Positions 1-11,409 of a stretch of DNA of 64,000 bases are shown one piece after another. The translations under genes and the position numbers were made by a program. The stretch lies in the NCBI GenBank assembly GCA_030685235.1, contig MU839144.1, positions 62,001-126,000 on the forward strand, given 5' to 3'. The notes beneath the pieces were generated by a model, which was given only the letters and a program-made list of their open reading frames with translations, did no database searches and was not told where the DNA came from. The stretch's first letter is position 1; each line of letters opens with the position of its first letter. This stretch comes from Copromyces sp. CBS 386.78 (taxonomy: Eukaryota; Ascomycota; Sordariomycetes; Sordariales; Sordariaceae).

Positions 1-421
1 TGGAAGAATGGGGGAGGTATAATAAGCCGGAGGGACGTTGTTTCTTCCTATCGCGTATCCGTTCTTGGGGGTTGTACCGGCCGGTGTTGGTGAAGGTAGC
101 CCAGCTGTCACAATCGGGGTCGGCGTCGGGGTCGAGATCGGGGGAGTTCAGGTGAGGGTACATAAAAGTATGATAGAGGTCGCGGAGATAAGGGGCATCA
201 GACAAGTCCATGGATGCCGCGGATGATCGGCCTTCCAACTGGTCCAGAGCGGCACTGCGCGCTTGGAGGACGGGAAGAGGAATCGGCTTGGGTGACTTAT
301 TGTTGGCAAGTCCTCCTGCTCGGCTGTATTGCTCTTGCAGGTTCCGGATGGGATTCTGCTGCGTTGCTCCTTCGCGACTTGAAGATGTCCATGCGCCCCC
401 GCCCCCGGCCCCGCCGCGTTC
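1..421 (-). CDS. Possible continuation of the MARVEL-like gene beyond an in-frame TAG (open to window edge)
   Basis: Directly after the TAG at 424-422 the same reading frame stays open for 140 codons to the window edge. The reading looks coding. It has C-rich third positions and a stretch with Asp/Pro repeats (LDPDADPDCDSWATF) and a typical soluble-domain composition. It could be the C-terminal part of the neighbouring membrane protein reached by readthrough or by an intron that removes the TAG. One candidate intron is 509..324: it has a GTACGG donor, a TACAG acceptor and a length of 186 nt, which keeps the frame, but no clear branch site. It could also be the 5' part of a separate gene starting at an internal ATG (211-209), or sequence after a real stop in a strain with a nonsense change. 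I do not recognise a domain. Confidence 0.4.
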
Positions 422-1460
422 CTAACTGCGGTTGTAGTTGTTGATCGGGCCGATGTTCCCTTCTTGAAGCACTGCTTTGCCGAGTGAGCGGGCTTGAGAA
501 GCGCCGTACCCGGGATCAGGAAGAGAGCTGTCGACTCTTGGGGTGCAGTCATACCGGCTTGCGCGTGGAAAGGGTATGTTGGCCGAATCGACCTTGTATG
601 GGCCCTTGTTCTGATAATAAGTCTCACCACCTCTCCTGTCATCGTCATCAGCAGCTTCGACAGAGTCGTGACTTCGTGTGCTAACATGCACCCTAGGTCG
701 AGGTAACTGCCACGGAGATGAAGAAACAACCTCCTCCACTCCCGCCACAGGAGCTTCGGACGGTTCCCGGTGATAGTCCCTGCCATCCACCGGAGTACCC
801 ATTGCCCTCGCGCACCATAGAGCTTTATTGAGCTTCTTTTCCTGGGCAGTGATAACCCCGACCGAGCCAGCGCTTAGGACAAAAGACGCGCAGACGACGA
901 GCATAAGAACCCAGAGGAGGTAGAGCTTCGTGCATGCCACACGGCCGTTTGACTCGCCTGAGAAGTCTAGGACACCAAGCGGGTCGGTTTGGACAGCAAA
1001 GTAATCCTTTGGTTTGACTTGAGGGCACTTTGTACCGCCGTTGTGCATAGGAAGGCCGAGGAGGATCGAGAAAACGCCAAAGGAGATGAGGAAGACTACG
1101 TCGGTGACGATGGTGACTTTGTAGGGGAAGCGGCGACGGGAGTAGCCGGACCAGGAGGAGATGCACCATAGGAGGGAGGCGGATGTCTGTAGGTGATGTT
1201 AGTACTTCAAGCGGTACAAAGGAGGAGAAAAAAAGGAGTAGTGAACATACCACGATCATGATAGCCACGACGCTCGTGGGTGCGGGTTCACCTGCTTTAG
1301 TCATGTTACCGAGCAAGCTGCCAACGATGCCGGCCATGGTAGAAAGTGATATGATGAGAAAAAGACGGGCAAAAAGAAAGACATAGCTGTAGAAGCAATG
1401 GGGAATAAGGGACTCGAAGTCCCGAATAGTTGGTGTCGTGCCAGGAGAAGAGGAGCCCAT
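422..1460 (-). CDS. MARVEL-like four-transmembrane protein
   Basis: Two exons, 1460..1251 and 1186..422, are joined across a 64-nt intron (donor GTATGT, acceptor CTACAG, phase 0) to give 324 residues. The start is the ATG at 1460, before MGSSSPGTT. Four hydrophobic helices are visible at about residues 22-50, 63-83, 94-116 and 157-182. A soluble loop with two cysteines lies between helices 3 and 4, followed by a hydrophilic, Asp/Ser-rich cytosolic tail of about 140 residues. The topology is that of fungal MARVEL-domain membrane proteins, which sit in plasma-membrane or vesicle membranes. The family call rests on topology, not on a signature residue, and no specific function can be given. The TAG stop at 424-422 may not be the true end, because the frame continues open after it. 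Confidence 0.7.
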
Positions 1461-2670
1461 CTTGATCTCATGGGCTTGAAAATATTTATAAGGAAAATGT
1501 TGCAAGCGAGCGTGGAGACCTAAGGAATGGTCAAGAGAACAAGCCTCCTTGATCTGTTCAAGTGGTGCCCGTTCCAGACGGGGTGTGATATGTGTAGTAG
1601 GGTAGTGTCCAAGAAGAAATTGTTTATAGCGAATGTGGCGCGCATCCAGGCGGCTTCGTTACTTGAGCGATAGCGTTGGAAAACGAAAAGACATGGGAAA
1701 AGAACTGGAATAGAAAACAAAGAGTAAGGCGACCGCATGATAGAGAGCTTGTTAAGTAGCTGTCGTGTGCACGGTTCTAAGATCCAAGCCATTAATGTGT
1801 GGATGCTTCGTGTTGCTCACGGCAACAGATGCGTCCGACGCATTGGGCCATGAGTACGTGCTTTGGTACTGACCGTTATTGATCATTTTGGTGGCAATGA
1901 CTGATCGACTGTTGATGTTGTGATCAGTGTGTCGAAGATACTCGAGGCTGGCTGTGTGCTGTCAGACCGAGGCGAGGCCGAGTGCGAAAGCTTGAGTCAC
2001 TGTACACATGCTCTGTGATCCATAAATCCGTTGTTGAATGAACTAGGTATTTCAGCTCGTGTTGATGAAGTGCATGTTGGGACGATGCTCCAGTCTTCTG
2101 GTACGTGGCTCGTACGACGTGAAGAAGCTTAAATGCCAAGTAAACAACACGGTCAAGAAAGCGAGAACATCGGGATGTGTCAAGTCCATGATGGGTCGCA
2201 AGGAAGGCCAACTGAAGGAGGCAAAGAGCTGGTAACAACTCAAAAAAAAAACTAGACAAAACCTACCAGCTAAATGCAACAACATGTCGACCCGAGATCG
2301 GCTTACCCGTTCGTGGGCAACTGGCCAGCGGGGATGGGGTCGTCTGAGACCACGGAAGAGCAGTGAATGCATGGGCACCTACAGACCCATTCGCTCTATA
2401 TGGTAACCGACTCGTTCACAAGGAAAAGGGGGTGACAAACACAGAGAAGCTGAATCTAGTATAATTAGATGTGAAATTTTGCTGCAGACGAAAGCGCTGC
2501 AAGACGCCCGCCCTTACCTCCAATAACATTACTTGAGATATAAATCGTTGACTGCTCGTCTCCTCTTTATGTACCTGCGCACCATCGGTCTATTCCAAGA
2601 ATCCCGCCTCCGTCAGTGAACAACGACGGTACCAGATGCCACTTGGATACCCTCCACACCCCCCACGTAA
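1461..2670. other. Intergenic, no gene seen
   Basis: This 1.2-kb gap holds the promoter of the MARVEL-like gene (right of 1460) and the 3' region of the epsin gene (left of 2671). Short open frames of 90-111 codons occur on the minus strand around 1520-2380, but they lack Neurospora codon bias, recognisable domains and matching splice partners. I see nothing else to support. Confidence 0.5.
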
Positions 2671-4476
2671 TTAACCGAGCAGATCGTCCAGCCCGTGGTT
2701 GTTGCCAGTGGCGGGCCTGCTACCGCTGGTCGGGGTGGAGGGCGCAGGAGTACCCCAAATACCAGCAGCGCTCTTCTCCTTGGCCAGCTGTCCGATCGCC
2801 GGGCCCTTGGTGGTAGGCGTGCTCTTCTTGATTCCAACACTAGCCTGCGACCAGAGCGCACCGAAGGCGTCACCGCCAGCGGCCGGCTTGGAGGCGGCTG
2901 AGCCGGTGGCCTTGGCTCCCGAAAGCGAGGAACCAGTGGACTGGGTCTGCAGCTGTACTGGGGTAAAGTAGTTGGGCTGACCGGCTTGATAGCCAGTTGG
3001 CCTGGGGGCCTGGGAGACAGGCGAAAGGGGCGTAGAGAAAGCCGAGAAGTTGGCAGCGGGAGTCGTGGTAGAATTGGGAGGAGGAGGAGAGATGGAAGAG
3101 AGCGCAACCATGCCGCTGAGGTTGGCCTGTTGAGGCGCCGAAACTGGTTGGGGGGCAGCGAACTGTGTGCCGGTAGAAAGGGAGGCAATTGGGGGGATCG
3201 CAGCAGCAGGCTGGGCGGCGGGGGCTGCGGATACGAAATCATCGAATTCGTCGTCGTCATTATTAGCGCCGCCGGCTAGAGCCGCAAGCCCGGAGCCGTT
3301 AGAAGGTGCGGCAGTGAGGGGCGCAGCCGGGATGGATGGTGCTGCGGGCTCGTCGAAGGAGAACAGGTCGATCTCGGGCTCCTTTTTCTTGGGCGGCTCG
3401 ACGGATGCTGTCGTCTTCTTGACTCCGGCTCTCTCTGTCGTGGATCGTGATGTCCTTGCCGCGGTACGTGACGACGCCTCGTCATCCAAGTCGCCTGCAT
3501 CGTATTCCTCGAATTGGTCTGCTCGTGCCTGGGTCTCGCGGAAGTCATAGTTGGAAGACTGGCCACCATAACCACCTCCATCACCGTATACTCCTCCAGA
3601 GTAGCCACCGTAGGTAGAGCTGCTGCCACCACCACCGCTGCTAGTGTTTCCAAAACCACCATAACGGCCGCTGCTCCCGCTGGAGAAGCTCATTCCACCC
3701 GAAATTCCCGTAAACTTGCCCTTGTTAGCGCGGGCCTTCTTGCGCTCTGCTCGGATACGCTCGACATCGCCAAGCAGCTCAGTAAGTTCCTTGGCACGGT
3801 TTCGAACGTTGACACCCTGGTCTTTGCCGTTTTGGTCGATGAAATGGAATTGACGCAGCATCTTGAGGAGGGTCAGATGTGACCGAGCATCGTCGACTAC
3901 TCGTTCGGAACCGTGCTTGATCAGATACTCTAGTAACTGAAGGGCCTTGTAGATCTGACGCCACTCTTCGGCGGACTTTTCTGTGAAGCGGCGGTAAATC
4001 ATGGGCATGATCTCGTTGAGTGTTGCGCTAAGAGCAAGGACAAAGACACACGTTAGCCGGGTTCGTTCGGTTCAGACGACATGGGAATGGTTTCCGGAGG
4101 ACGTACTAGTTGAAGGTACCGTCGGCGACCTCCTGCATCAATGTCGACGATGCACCCCAGGGTTCATTGTTGGTGGCCTCCCGCACCTGTGTTCGCTGTC
4201 AGCTCCCGTCCATTGTCGTTTGTTCTGGCCGTAGATAAATGGCGAAGGGCGCAAAAGAATGGTGCCGGTGTGATGCGTGGTTACAGGCATACCTTGGCCT
4301 CCATCTCGGTATAGTTCATGACAGCTGTTTGAAGCCATTGTCAGCGTCTTGCAATTTAGAATCACGGGACGAACTGGACGAGATGGTCACTCACCATTTT
4401 GAACCTTTCGTACGCCGGCCTTGATGTCGTAGAGTGTCAGGTTGGACACGGTATCCTTGAGGCTGTTGAAATCCAT
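2671..4476 (-). CDS. Epsin, ENTH-domain endocytic adaptor
   Basis: Four exons, 4476..4395, 4324..4293, 4186..4107 and 4027..2671, give a 516-residue protein. Introns have GTGAGT, GTATGC and GTACGT donors and AAACAG, CACAG and CTTAG acceptors, and every junction keeps the frame. Residues 1 to about 145 are an ENTH domain, starting MDFNSLKDTVSNLT and including YTEMEAKVREATNNEPWG, the IYRRF helix and LLEYLIKHGSERV. ENTH domains bind PtdIns(4,5)P2 and help curve membrane at clathrin coats. A basic helix follows (ERIRAERKKARANKGK), then a Gly/Ser/Tyr-rich and a Gln/Pro/Ala-rich disordered region. The C-terminus ends in LDDLLG, a clathrin-box-like acidic-dileucine sequence. I see no NPF motif, so EH-domain binding is not obvious. 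The protein probably acts at endocytic patches behind the hyphal tip. It is divergent from csr-1, with a 1.5-kb gap between them. Confidence 0.93.
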
Positions 4477-5971
4477 CGCGCAAGTGTCTCTGTCGCCGGG
4501 ACTACTGGGAATTGCTCTGGTATGCCAATTGTCAAGATATGAGCCTTGCGGTGAAGATTGCCGGAATGTAGCTTGCAAGGAGATGCTGTGGTGGTTTCGT
4601 TCAGGTTGATCGCTTTCAGGGCGGCGTTGCACGGTCTCGTCGGGATCAGTGGAGATGGACAATTGGACTCTCCGCCTTGGGCGTCTGGAGCGTCAGGGTA
4701 AGGTACCGCTGAGTGCACCCACTGCACTGACGCCGTGAAGCCGACCCCTGTCGGGTGTGCTTGGCCACTTGAGGGGACCCGACACCCTGACGCCAAGAAA
4801 CCAGTGGAACCCAGGAAGTCCGCCAAGACCTTGAATGCATGGCCCGAGCGTCCAAGTGTCTTGAAGCCTGAAACTCCAGGCAAGAATTCCACTTCGTTGC
4901 CGGGCCGGCCGACAACGCGGGGCGGCGGGGGACGCTCGGCCCCCTCCGGAGCTTCCATGCGGTTTTGGATGGAGTAAAAATTGTTAAACACCCGACCCGA
5001 CTCCGTTCTCCTTCTCGTCTCTGGTCTTCGTTGTGCATCCATCGCCGTGTATCACAGTTCGTTTGTTCGAACGTTGCCTTGTACTTTAGCTTCATCACTG
5101 TCAACAATTCTCTCGGATTTCATCCTAAAAAATCGGTACGTTGTCATTTTCTTTTTCGTCGCTTTCCACCGGCCCTCTCTGCCTGTTTTCCTTGAGCCTT
5201 TTCTGGGCTGTCCAGAAGAGCTCTCCCTGCCGGCTGGGAGCTTGCCCGAAGCTCCAAGCTCTAGAGCTCTGGGAGCTTCCATTCCCTGGATTTCTTGGCA
5301 TCAAATCCAACAACCCAAACGCCCTTTTTCATCCACGGTCGAGATGAAGGGTGAGGAGGTTTGTCGGTGTTTGGCACCCCTTGGTTCTACTCCAGACATG
5401 GCCATCGAGGTCGTCATGCCGTCCATTAGGGTATCATCCAATTGGCCCCGCAATGTCGTCAATGGCTGCATGGAGGGGGCGTTGACAGAGGGGGACTCCA
5501 AATGAAGAGAGGCAATCGCAACGTTATGAAGACACCAGCCATGGGTCTACAATCCTCTGGCCCGGCTGTCTTTGAATCGCTTTTGCCAGCGCTTTAACTG
5601 CCAACTATTCAACCCATTCATCCCAGACACGGGTGGTGGCAGTTTTGGATGTCATTGTCAGCATCAACGCCAACCTTCTTGGAGACTCGGGGGAGGCGCC
5701 AGCACCAGATGGCAGCTGTTGACTTGTTGGTCCGGTGTTCCTGAGCCAACGAGCCAATCCCCAGCCCACATGCGCCAAATATGCCACTTAGTTGCAGAGG
5801 CGGCTCATGCCACTCCACGTTGTCAAGCTGAGATGATTGCCCGCCTGCTCCTGCCGTCGCCGCAGGGCACTGGCAAGTCGTAGCATCCAGTCACGTGGCG
5901 GGCAGCTACGTACCTTCTCCGCCCCCCACTTCCAGGGATTGGCTGACCCCTCCTTTCCATTTTAGTTGAAA
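4477..5971. other. Divergent promoter region, epsin / csr-1
   Basis: About 1.5 kb separate the two start codons. Pyrimidine-rich tracts precede csr-1 (near 6000-6060 in its leader, and 5140-5210). A nested palindrome lies at 5248-5279. The plus-strand open frame 4981-5505 (about 174 codons) has no recognisable domain and poor codon bias, and I treat it as non-coding. Confidence 0.5.
5248..5279. repeat. Nested inverted repeat (hairpin)
   Basis: GAAGCTCC at 5248-5255 pairs with GGGAGCTTC at 5271-5279. Between them lies the perfect 12-bp palindrome AGCTCTAGAGCT. The element sits in the promoter space between the epsin gene and csr-1. Its function is unknown. Confidence 0.7.
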
Positions 5972-7044
5972 ATGTTTGGACCCCGCCATTTCTCGGTCCT
6001 TAAGACAACAGGTTCTCTCGTCTCCTCGACTTTCTCGTCATCTCTCAAGCCCACTGCAACTTTCTCCTGCGCCAGAGCTTTTTCGCAAACATCCAACATC
6101 ATGTCCGGAGTGTAAGTCCCGCCGCCCCTCCAGCTCCGCGCAATCCTCGAAGCTGTGCCTACCTCTACCTCTAGCTTCAGGAACACAGACTGACCTGCAT
6201 GCTTTAGTTTCTTTGATATCGAGTGGGAGGGTCCCGTCCTCGGCCCCAACAACAAGCCCACCTCTGAGGTCAAGGGTATGTCTATTCTCCTCCATCTGCT
6301 TCGTCTTCATCAATCACGTTCAGGCAGTTTGCGATGGTCGCCTCGGCTTCACCTGGACGTCTGCTGTCGTTCGCAGTGAGCGGCACGTCGTCGCCCGAAC
6401 TACCCCTCCATGCTGCTGCCCCTGAATCAGGACGCCCGCACTCAGCCTCACCGCCCCCCGCCCATCCCCCGTCAACCATGATGCAAGCCCATCAAATGTC
6501 TAACTCCCAATGCAGCTCAGACTGGCCGCATTAACTTCACCCTCTACGACGACGTTGTCCCCAAGACCACCCGCAACTTCAGGGAGCTCTGCACTGGCCA
6601 GAACGGCTTCGGCTACAAGGGCTCTTCTTTCCACCGCATCATCCCTGATTTCATGCTCCAGGGTGGTGACTTCACCCGTGGTAACGTAAGTTTAAACCCG
6701 CTCAGCAAGCTATCCGACATTGTAGATCAATACCTAACGTTTCAAAACAGGGCACTGGTGGCAAGTCCATCTACGGCGAGAAGTTCGCCGATGAGAACTT
6801 CGCCAAGAAGCACACCCGCCCCGGTCTTCTCTCCATGGCCAACGCCGGCCCCAACACCAACGGCTCCCAGTTCTTCGTCACCACCGTCCCCACCAGCTGG
6901 CTCGATGGTCGCCACGTCGTCTTCGGTGAGGTCGCTGATGATGAGTCCATGAAGATCGTCAAGGCTCTCGAGGCTACTGGCTCCGGCTCCGGCGCTATTC
7001 GCTACTCCAAGAAGCCCACCATCGTCGACTGCGGCACTCTCTAA
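5972..7044 (+). CDS. csr-1: Cyclophilin (peptidyl-prolyl isomerase), dual mitochondrial/cytosolic
   Basis: Four exons, 5972..6111, 6208..6275, 6516..6685 and 6751..7044, encode 223 residues. This equals the known N. crassa mitochondrial cyclophilin precursor. The first ATG (5972) opens a 43-residue Arg/Ser/Thr-rich leader ([14 protein letters not shown]...FSQTSNI) that targets mitochondria. A second in-frame ATG (6101, MSGV) gives the cytosolic form, so one gene serves two compartments. The cyclophilin fold is complete. Visible are the catalytic arginine in [27 protein letters not shown], the core [17 protein letters not shown], and the cyclosporin-binding Trp in [14 protein letters not shown]. 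The enzyme isomerises Xaa-Pro bonds, and its complex with cyclosporin A inhibits calcineurin, hence the locus name (cyclosporin resistance). The introns have GTAAGT/GTATGT donors; the second is 240 nt, long for this genome. It converges on RPC6. Confidence 0.97.
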
Positions 7045-7392
7045 ATTTCCTTTTTGGAGATTTGAGAGTTTTGGGGTTGGAGTCGCGGTATCATAATAGT
7101 CCCGTAATGCGCTGCTACATAGCATTGAGATAGCTCATCAACAGGACATATTGCGCTACCAATTCTTCTTCAATGCATTGCCATCACTGTTGACTTTGAT
7201 CGTTGATAGCTGCACGCAAACTGTTGTCTTTCTCCGGGATGTGCTCAGATCGTATGATTGTTGTCTCATTAATACTTGAATGCTAAACAGGTTGCCCCCA
7301 ACGCCTAAATGAAACCGAATTACCCTTTCCGTTTTCTACGCCGTTGATGCAGTTCTAATAGAGACCATGGATGTCGTGAGAGATGTAGTCGA
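7045..7392. other. Convergent 3' region, csr-1 / RPC6
   Basis: About 350 bp carry the two 3' untranslated regions. I see no open frame of note and no repeat. Confidence 0.5.
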
Positions 7393-8696
7393 TCAAATCG
7401 AAATGACTTGTTCCTTGACCTCGTCGCCATCCAGCCACTGTCTAAAATAGACGCAGTTGCTGGGGCTTACTGGTCCGCCTTCCTCGCACATATCATAGAC
7501 GGGGCACCGCCCACAGGGAGCCTCCATAAGGCCGCTAGCACTCGGCTCGACTCCCATAAACGAGGTGACAATGCCTCCTTTGCTTGGGTCGTGGTCCAGG
7601 CGTCGTTGGTTGCACGTCCTGGTATCCTGTTTGGGGATGCGTGTCACACGGTACCCCTTGCGCCCATTGACCTTGACTGATTCTACCAATCCGTCATAGT
7701 ATAGCACGTCCACCAGCTGCTGGATATCCGCCTCGCTTAGTGTGGTGTTGTTCGTAATGCCGGCGTGATGAATGAACTTGGCGATATCCGACACGGTCGG
7801 GTACGACTTGTAGCCGGCCGGCAGAGGCAGCAATTGCGGCTTACCGGGCCTGGTCTTCTTCGAAGTGGTAGTAGGTGCCGATGCCGCCGCCGTATCGTCA
7901 TTGCTAATCTCGCCCGCGCTGCGCTTCGTACCCTTCGTATCCTCGGGAATGGTCCCCTGAACCACGCCCTTCTTCGGAGCCTTCTCACGCTGTGTTCCGC
8001 CTTGTACTCCTGTCCCTGCCGCCGCAGCACCGCCGTGCGAAGTATATGTAGATTTCTGCTTGATAAAGTCGAACACGATCTCCTGCAACTCGTTGATGAA
8101 AGCCGTGTCCAGCTCGCCCTCGGTGAACCAGGGACCACCCGTGGCGCGGTCGGAAGGGCGAAGGTTGGCCTTGATATACATCTTCTTGTTGGGGTGCTCG
8201 ACGTTCTTCATGCTGGCAATGTAGCCCTTTTGCTCCAGGTACTTGATGCACGTCTTCATGAGCGAGTCCGCCATGTTGAGCTTGTTCTTGATGGTCCGGT
8301 TCCAGATGCCGTCGGCCCCGGCTTCGTCGACCATGGCGTAGACCATCATTAGGTCTGAGTTCGGGAGGGAGGTGTACCTGTTGCAACAGAAAGTCAGTTG
8401 TTGCTCGATCGTATTGGGTTAATTGAGAAAAGGGGAGGAGAGTAGGCTACGCACTTCTTTGCATCCTCCCGGCTTCGCCATCTCCATGATAGTCCCGACG
8501 CAGTGGTGTTACCGACAAAGAGCTTCTCGTCGCAGAGAATCTGGATCACCTGCATGAGCAGAACGAGGTTGTCTTGAGGAATGACATGCATGTCCAACAG
8601 GTCGCGCTGGCTGAAGAGACGCTGGTCGGAACCGTGGTCCCTCGCTGCCTCGTAGAGCGCATCCTTGAGGATCTGGAGCTTGTCGCGGTCGGCCAT
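7393..8696 (-). CDS. RNA polymerase III subunit RPC6 (Rpc34)
   Basis: Two exons, 8696..8455 and 8377..7393, are joined by a 77-nt intron (donor GTGCGT, acceptor CAACAG) to give 408 residues. The start ATG at 8696 is followed by MADRDKLQILKDALYEAA. The protein has the tandem winged-helix arrangement of Rpc34/RPC39. The first lies about residues 10-80, the second about 85-170 with the family stretch YAMVDEAGADGIWNRTIK, and a third-helix region lies near 255-310. The C-terminus holds a Cys-rich cluster, CGRCPVYDMC plus NCVYF, which in this family binds an iron-sulfur cluster. A Ser/Thr/Lys-rich linker is inserted near 195-245. Rpc34 forms a heterotrimer with Rpc82 and Rpc31 and helps open the promoter at tRNA, 5S and U6 genes in the nucleus. 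Confidence 0.95.
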
Positions 8697-9741
8697 CGTG
8701 GCTTGGTGGTGCACCGTGGTGGTGATTCGGGGTTTCGTGTGTGGTGTGGTTCTGGTGGCCGGGAGGGGATAATTGAGAAAAGGAATGTGGGATTCGCGTC
8801 GAAAAGAAAACTAGAAAAAAAATGAAATGCCGTATAGAGACGGTATAATATAAGGCTCGGCGCCCGGTTGGAATCGGTCTGCTGGTTGAATGTGGTGAGA
8901 GGTCAACTGCAGGTCGGTTTGCAGACCGAGCTACACTGCAGTGGTCGGCCACGAAATTTCCCAGAAGAATTGCCCCGCCGTTCTCAGCCTTGCATGCAGG
9001 AGCAGAATGCGACTCGTTTGGATTGGTCATTAACATTAACGCCAAGAAGGGATTGAGTCCCACAATCTTGATTCGTCGGTTCGGCTTGGACCATGAGCGT
9101 CGAGTGAAGAGTCATTTCCAGAACAACCTGAAGTACACCGGCCGGGAATTGATGGTAGAGACATTGCTGTACATATCTAGACTATTCACATTTACAGTGT
9201 TGCTTTCCTCAAACCCCGATCTGTTCATCAACTTTGACTGTTATACCTCCAGGATATTCTCGCTGTAAGCGGTTTCCTCGGTGGAGCACGTTCCACCTGC
9301 CAAATCAGCCTTGCAGGACCACGCGGGCCGTCCCATTTCAAGGTTCACTTGTCTCAATTCTCAACCCTCCAACCTCCAACTCCAACAATCCAACGGCTCC
9401 TCGCCGATCGAGTCACCACAGCATGCGCACGTCACCCTATCTCACATTACGTTGTTTTCTCCCGAGTAGCTTCTCAAAACGACCACCTCGCCTTTGTTTA
9501 TTGGATCCCTTTTGCGGAAATGCAAAGTGCAAACCGAATTATTACAACGCCCAAAGTGGACGACAAACGCATTACAGACGGTTATAGCAAAGAAGCGGGT
9601 TAATTACAGGAATTGAAAAGCAACCTCTCGCCGCTGTGTATCCCATCGTTCAGCCACCGACAATCTTGGCATAACCACCTCTTCATCTTCATCTCTTCAT
9701 TTCTCTCCTAGTCTTCTCTCGTCTTCTTCCACCTTGTCACA
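8697..9741. other. Intergenic, RPC6 promoter and MFS 3' region
   Basis: About 1 kb. It holds the RPC6 promoter at its left end and the transporter 3' end at its right end. C/T-rich stretches lie at 9340-9400 and 9660-9730. Open frames of up to 117 codons on the plus strand (9234-9603) show no domain or codon bias. No RNA gene seen. Confidence 0.5.
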
Positions 9742-11409
9742 TCACAGAATGATTCGCCAGTTTGCTTGACGATGCCTGATTCTCGCACCAAAGGGAATCA
9801 ACAACGCCATTCCTCCGCCCATGATGAGCGCAAATACGCCTGCTGTTGTTCCGAAAGCCTCAGCATAACCCACCATCTGGACCCAGATCAAAACCGAGGC
9901 TGAGAAGAAGAAACAGACAAAATTCTTTGTTCCTATATCATGCCATGATTAGCAAAGTCACTTAACCAGGAGGGAGGAATGCTGCTCCTTACCATTTACA
10001 AGCATAAGAGCATCTGAGTTCACTGGAAGCAGACAGTCCGAGACATAGGCCATGGTGATGGTGGGCACTGCCGTCAATGCCACCGAGATCATGCCGTAGC
10101 CAAAGAACAGGCTGGCCCAGTTCATCGTCTTTTCAACGCCATATCCGAACAGCAAGCAGCCCGAGCCGCTGATTAATAGCGGTACGAGGCATAGCCACAG
10201 TCGGTTCTCCGGTTCGTACACGCCATTGTTGCGTTTGGTCTTCCAGTCGCAAAACCTGTCAACCACCCAGCCGCCCAAGACGCTGCCGAAGAGGTTTCCG
10301 ATGAGACCCGGGATGTTGATCAAACCGTTGGCCATGGGCGACCAGTTATACGGCGGTGCTTGCAAAACAAAGGGATTGAGAATGTTCACGGCCACCGTCA
10401 TCTGCAGCGATACTGCATATGCAAGAAAGGCGAAGATGACACAGGGATATGACCACATGGGGAAGGGCCGGAAGAACAACTTCACGAGAGAGGTGTCGCG
10501 AGAGACTACCGGCCAGACACTGATCTCCTCCGTCCAGGACTTCTTTGGAAGATTCAGAGCTGCGGGGCTTTCAGCAGTGTGGCCCAAGGATGAACGAGCT
10601 CCCCGAGCATTTGCTGAACCGATTGCCTTTTCCGCATCCGAGCGACCGGCTGGCCGTGGAGTCGGTCCTCGACTGGTTCCCGAGTCAGGGTCAACTGGGT
10701 TTGGACTGTGGCGAACCCACGTGGTCTCCGGCATCAGGAACACAACCGCCATGAAGTTGACCATGGTCAGAATGAAGGTCATCCACTTATGCCATCTCCA
10801 GCTGTACTCCGACACGATGAAGCCACAGATCAGAGGACCGATGGTGTTACCTCCTGAGATGAAGTTCATATATATACCCATCACGGAGCCGCGTTCGTGC
10901 AAGAAGTACAGATCGTTCGCAATGCTTGCTCCGAGGGCTTCCGTCGACGACCCGGCAAACGCTGCGATGATGAGGGACCACAGCAAAGACTCGAACGTAT
11001 CAGCCAGGGCACCCCACATGGAGCAGGCACAGAGCAGCGCGCACGCGAAAACGAAGACTGGCCGCTTCCCATAGTAGTTGGCAATGGGAACCCAGAAGAA
11101 GTTGAAGAGGCCGAGGGTGAGGACGGGCCATAGCAGCAGGGCGCCGGTCTCTACCTGTGTCTTTCCGAATTCCAGGGAGAGGATGTAGAAGGCTGGTGTC
11201 AAGCCCCCGATGCCGAAGTTGGTCAAGAAGGCGAAGGCACAGACCGATAGGAAAGCGACCCTCTTCTTGCGCCGGCTCCAATTTAGGGGATCATTTGGGT
11301 CGTTCTCAGACGGCCTGGGGACTAGGACAATTGGGGAGTTGTTGTCGGCTAGGTGAAGCCGCACTGTCCCTTGGGTGGGATCGAGGTCGTGAAGACTATG
11401 GAGGACCAT
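9742..11409 (-). CDS. MFS transporter, multidrug/polyamine (DHA1-like) type
   Basis: Exons 11409..9993 and 9932..9742 are joined by a 60-nt intron (GTAAGG donor, ATATAG acceptor) to give 535 residues. The start is the ATG before MVLHSLHDLDPTQGTVRL. A hydrophilic N-terminus with NDPLNWSRRKKR precedes TM1, a signature of fungal DHA1-type drug/polyamine antiporters. The ANYYGKRPVFVF loop between TM2 and TM3 is the MFS-A-type motif. About twelve helices can be traced, with a charged central loop (about residues 225-290, rich in Ser/Arg/Ala) between the two halves. The last exon supplies the final helices (FFFSASVLIWVQMVGYAEAF and GVFALIMGGGMALLIPFG). It probably exports a small molecule by proton exchange at the plasma membrane; the substrate cannot be told. 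It stands alone, without a biosynthetic partner next to it. Confidence 0.9.
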
